This document shows positions 25,774-27,312 of a DNA stretch of 27,312 nucleotides, one piece after another. Numbering within the stretch: position 1 is the stretch's first letter; every line of letters starts with the position of its first letter. Source of the DNA: CAZYPU01 sp049642705 (GTDB lineage: Bacteria > Omnitrophota > Gorgyraeia > JABMRN01 > RBG-13-46-9); NCBI GenBank assembly GCA_049642705.1, contig JBARPB010000089.1, positions 1 to 27,312 on the forward strand, given 5' to 3'. The notes under the pieces are model-generated. The model worked only from the letters and a program-made list of their open reading frames with translations, ran no database searches and was not told where the DNA came from. Both the position numbers and the translations under genes were made by a program.

Positions 25774-26900
25774 TTCCAGACGCCGGCGATTTTCATACCG
25801 CAGAATTTGCACTTTGAGTCGACGATATTATTTTTGAGTATAGAAAATCCGAGACGATGTATAAGGATTTTTTTGCAGCGCGGACAGCGGGTGTCGTTGG
25901 CCGGTTCTTCCGGAACGTTTCCGATATATACGAAGTTCAGCCCCGCCTCCCCGGCGATATTTTTGGCGAGCTTAAGCGTCTCAAGGGGCGTGGGAGGCAG
26001 GTTTTTAAGTTTATATATCGGCCAGAAACGAGAAAAGTGAAGAGGGGTGTCGGCACCAAGGTTTTCCTTAATCCACAGGCACATGTCCTTTATCATCCGA
26101 GCGTCGTCGTTCAGCGTCGGGATTATCAGGTTTGTTATTTCCACCCAGACCCCTCTTTCTTTGGTAATTTTTATCACCTCAAGAAGCGGCCGAAGCCTCT
26201 CGGCGCAGATCTCCCTTAGGTATTTATCGCTGAATCCCTTAAGGTCAATATTGGCGGCATCGATTACCTCGCATAGTTCCTCCAGGGGGCGCGGGCTGAT
26301 AAAACCGCCGGTAACCCATATGTTTTTTATGGCGCGGGCCTTGGCTATTCTTGCAGTGTCCAGCATGTATTCGTAAAATACGTTCGGCTCGGAATAGGTA
26401 TAAGCGATGGAACGGCAGTTGTAGTTTAGCGCCTTTTTTACGACTTCCGAGCATGCGAGGTACTGATTGTGCGTGTTTTCAGGCGCCTCCTGTGATATCT
26501 GCCAGTTCTGACAGAACTTGCACCGCAGGTTGCAGCCGGCCGTCGCGATACTGAAGGATTTTGATCCGGGCAGCATGTGGTAGATAGGTTTTTTCTCTAT
26601 AGGGTCGACGTGTACCGAGCAGGGCATCTCATACACCAGCGTGTAGAGCTTACCGTCTTTCGGCTCCCTGACGCGGCAGAAACTTCTTTGACCGTTTTTA
26701 AGAACGCAAGCATGGGGGCACAGGAGACAGGCTACGGTATTTTTGTCGATTTTTTTGTAGTGGAGCGCTTCCTTGTGATACGCCACAGCCGACGCGAATG
26801 CTTTGCCGCCGTGGATTTTTTTCCTGGTGAGGCCCGCGCTTAACAGGGCGGCCGTGAAAGCAAGGGCGCTTTTTATGAATTGTCGGCGGGTGATATACAT
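25770..26900 (-). CDS. amrS: AmrS-type radical SAM protein with twin-arginine signal
   Basis: This 376-residue protein is a radical SAM enzyme of the AmmeMemoRadiSam system type. The [4Fe-4S] cysteines are C123, C127 and C130 in AGCNLRCKFCQNW. An N-terminal Cys-rich part (C58, C61, C65, C75) and a C-terminal zinc-ribbon-like part (CPRCKKIL and CKFCGMK) flank the barrel. The first ~25 residues carry a Tat signal: TRRQFIKSALAFTAALLSAG, so the protein may be exported folded. TatA and TatC genes are about 4 kb downstream. AmmeMemoRadiSam proteins normally come with AmrA and AmrB partners, which are not in this window. It overlaps the hydrolase gene by 28 bp. Substrate and true location are unknown. 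Confidence 0.88.
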   Translation of the reverse strand: MYITRRQFIKSALAFTAALLSAGLTRKKIHGGKAFASAVAYHKEALHYKKIDKNTVACLLCPHACVLKNGQRSFCRVREPKDGKLYTLVYEMPCSVHVDPIEKKPIYHMLPGSKSFSIATAGCNLRCKFCQNWQISQEAPENTHNQYLACSEVVKKALNYNCRSIAYTYSEPNVFYEYMLDTARIAKARAIKNIWVTGGFISPRPLEELCEVIDAANIDLKGFSDKYLREICAERLRPLLEVIKITKERGVWVEITNLIIPTLNDDARMIKDMCLWIKENLGADTPLHFSRFWPIYKLKNLPPTPLETLKLAKNIAGEAGLNFVYIGNVPEEPANDTRCPRCKKILIHRLGFSILKNNIVDSKCKFCGMKIAGVWK

Positions 26901-27312
26901 CTCTGTTCAATCCAATACTTTATCGTTTCAAGCACTTCCGCGTTAACTTTATATCGTTTTTGGGAATCCCCCCCGCCCGTGACCTCTCCGAAAAAGTGCC
27001 CCAGCCCCCTGAAGGATACCGTGGAAAATTGGCGCAGTTCCGCCTGGTTCAGGGTTTTTTCGATATCGCGCACGTAGGACAACGGGCAAAATCTGTCCTT
27101 CTTGCCGTAGATGATTACAAGCGGCGTGTCGATGCTCCTGAAACCCTCAAGGGGAGTTAGCCGGAGAAGCTGTCTCATCCTTTCAAGGAAGACTTTCTTG
27201 CCCTGGATAACGTCGTATTCTTTTTTTGTGGTTTTTACGGTCTTGAGCGTCCGTTCCTTCGAGGATTCCAGAATTTCAGGGTATGTTTTATCAACTTCCG
27301 TGAGCATCCGTA
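26873..27312 (-). CDS. Alpha/beta hydrolase, C-terminal part (runs off the edge)
   Basis: The frame is open to the right edge, so this is the last ~145 residues of a longer protein; the first Met in view (27307) is probably internal. The end holds the catalytic acid and histidine of an alpha/beta hydrolase: PLVIIYGKKDRFCPLSYVRD (Asp in KKD) and RGLGHFFGE (His). The nucleophile must lie outside. It most resembles esterase or dienelactone-hydrolase-like members. It overlaps the radical SAM gene by 28 bp, so it is part of the same operon. Function of the set (hydrolase, radical SAM, spermidine-synthase-like membrane protein) is unknown. Confidence 0.8.
   Translation of the reverse strand, partial: RMLTEVDKTYPEILESSKERTLKTVKTTKKEYDVIQGKKVFLERMRQLLRLTPLEGFRSIDTPLVIIYGKKDRFCPLSYVRDIEKTLNQAELRQFSTVSFRGLGHFFGEVTGGGDSQKRYKVNAEVLETIKYWIEQRCISPADNS

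Overview
This 27.3 kb window is gene dense and almost entirely transcribed leftward: nearly every coding region is on the minus strand. The one exception among proteins is a 40-residue lipoprotein. It looks like a chromosomal piece of an uncultured Gram-negative bacterium. The diderm envelope is indicated by several lipoboxes, a BamE/SmpA-like lipoprotein, an entericidin-like lipoprotein and a TatA/TatC pair. A small protein of the exosortase-associated type (TIGR04073), a ParA ATPase fused to a glycogen-binding domain and short hairpin-rich intergenic repeats make Candidatus Omnitrophota or a relative my best guess. That placement is inference; no rRNA or other taxonomic marker is present.

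Region 1-5.9 kb is accessory. It holds the edge of an insertion sequence (IS), an S4 RNA-binding protein, a cupin, an alpha/beta hydrolase, a DnaQ-type exonuclease, an AbiEii-type toxin with an HTH antitoxin, a GNAT acetyltransferase, a release-factor-like rescue protein and a small membrane protein. These genes are punctuated by at least six full or partial copies of one short repeat family with conserved ends and a variable middle. The hydrolase and the toxin-antitoxin module each sit between oppositely oriented copies, and the same 30-bp sequence lies at the 3' side of both.

Region 5.9-16.4 kb mixes housekeeping and lineage-specific genes: greA, a DEAD-box helicase, two single-domain response regulators, the TIGR04073-type protein, a GH1 glycosidase with a lipoprotein, and a pyruvate kinase lacking the usual C-terminal domain. 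It continues with rlmB, a small 2-TM protein, a tandem-ACT protein, an EamA permease and the ParA/glycogen-binding fusion. Between the ACT and EamA genes, two back-to-back promoters can be read. The rightward one would make a roughly 127-nt structured RNA ending at a strong terminator, and no gene is visible there.

Region 16.4-23.5 kb reads as one long operon starting from a clear promoter at 23.46-23.49 kb. In order of transcription it carries a PilZ protein, a BamE-like lipoprotein, panD, def, tatA, tatC, a YqeY protein, corA, a TrkA-C membrane protein, an M23 peptidase, an entericidin-like lipoprotein, a STAS-PilZ fusion and a pentapeptide-repeat K+ channel. Most junctions overlap or are a few bases long. 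The theme is envelope, protein export, ion transport and possible c-di-GMP input.

Region 23.5-27.3 kb is another tight leftward cluster: a partial alpha/beta hydrolase, an AmrS-type radical SAM protein with a twin-arginine signal, and a large membrane protein containing a spermidine-synthase-like domain. No tRNA, rRNA or CRISPR array was seen.
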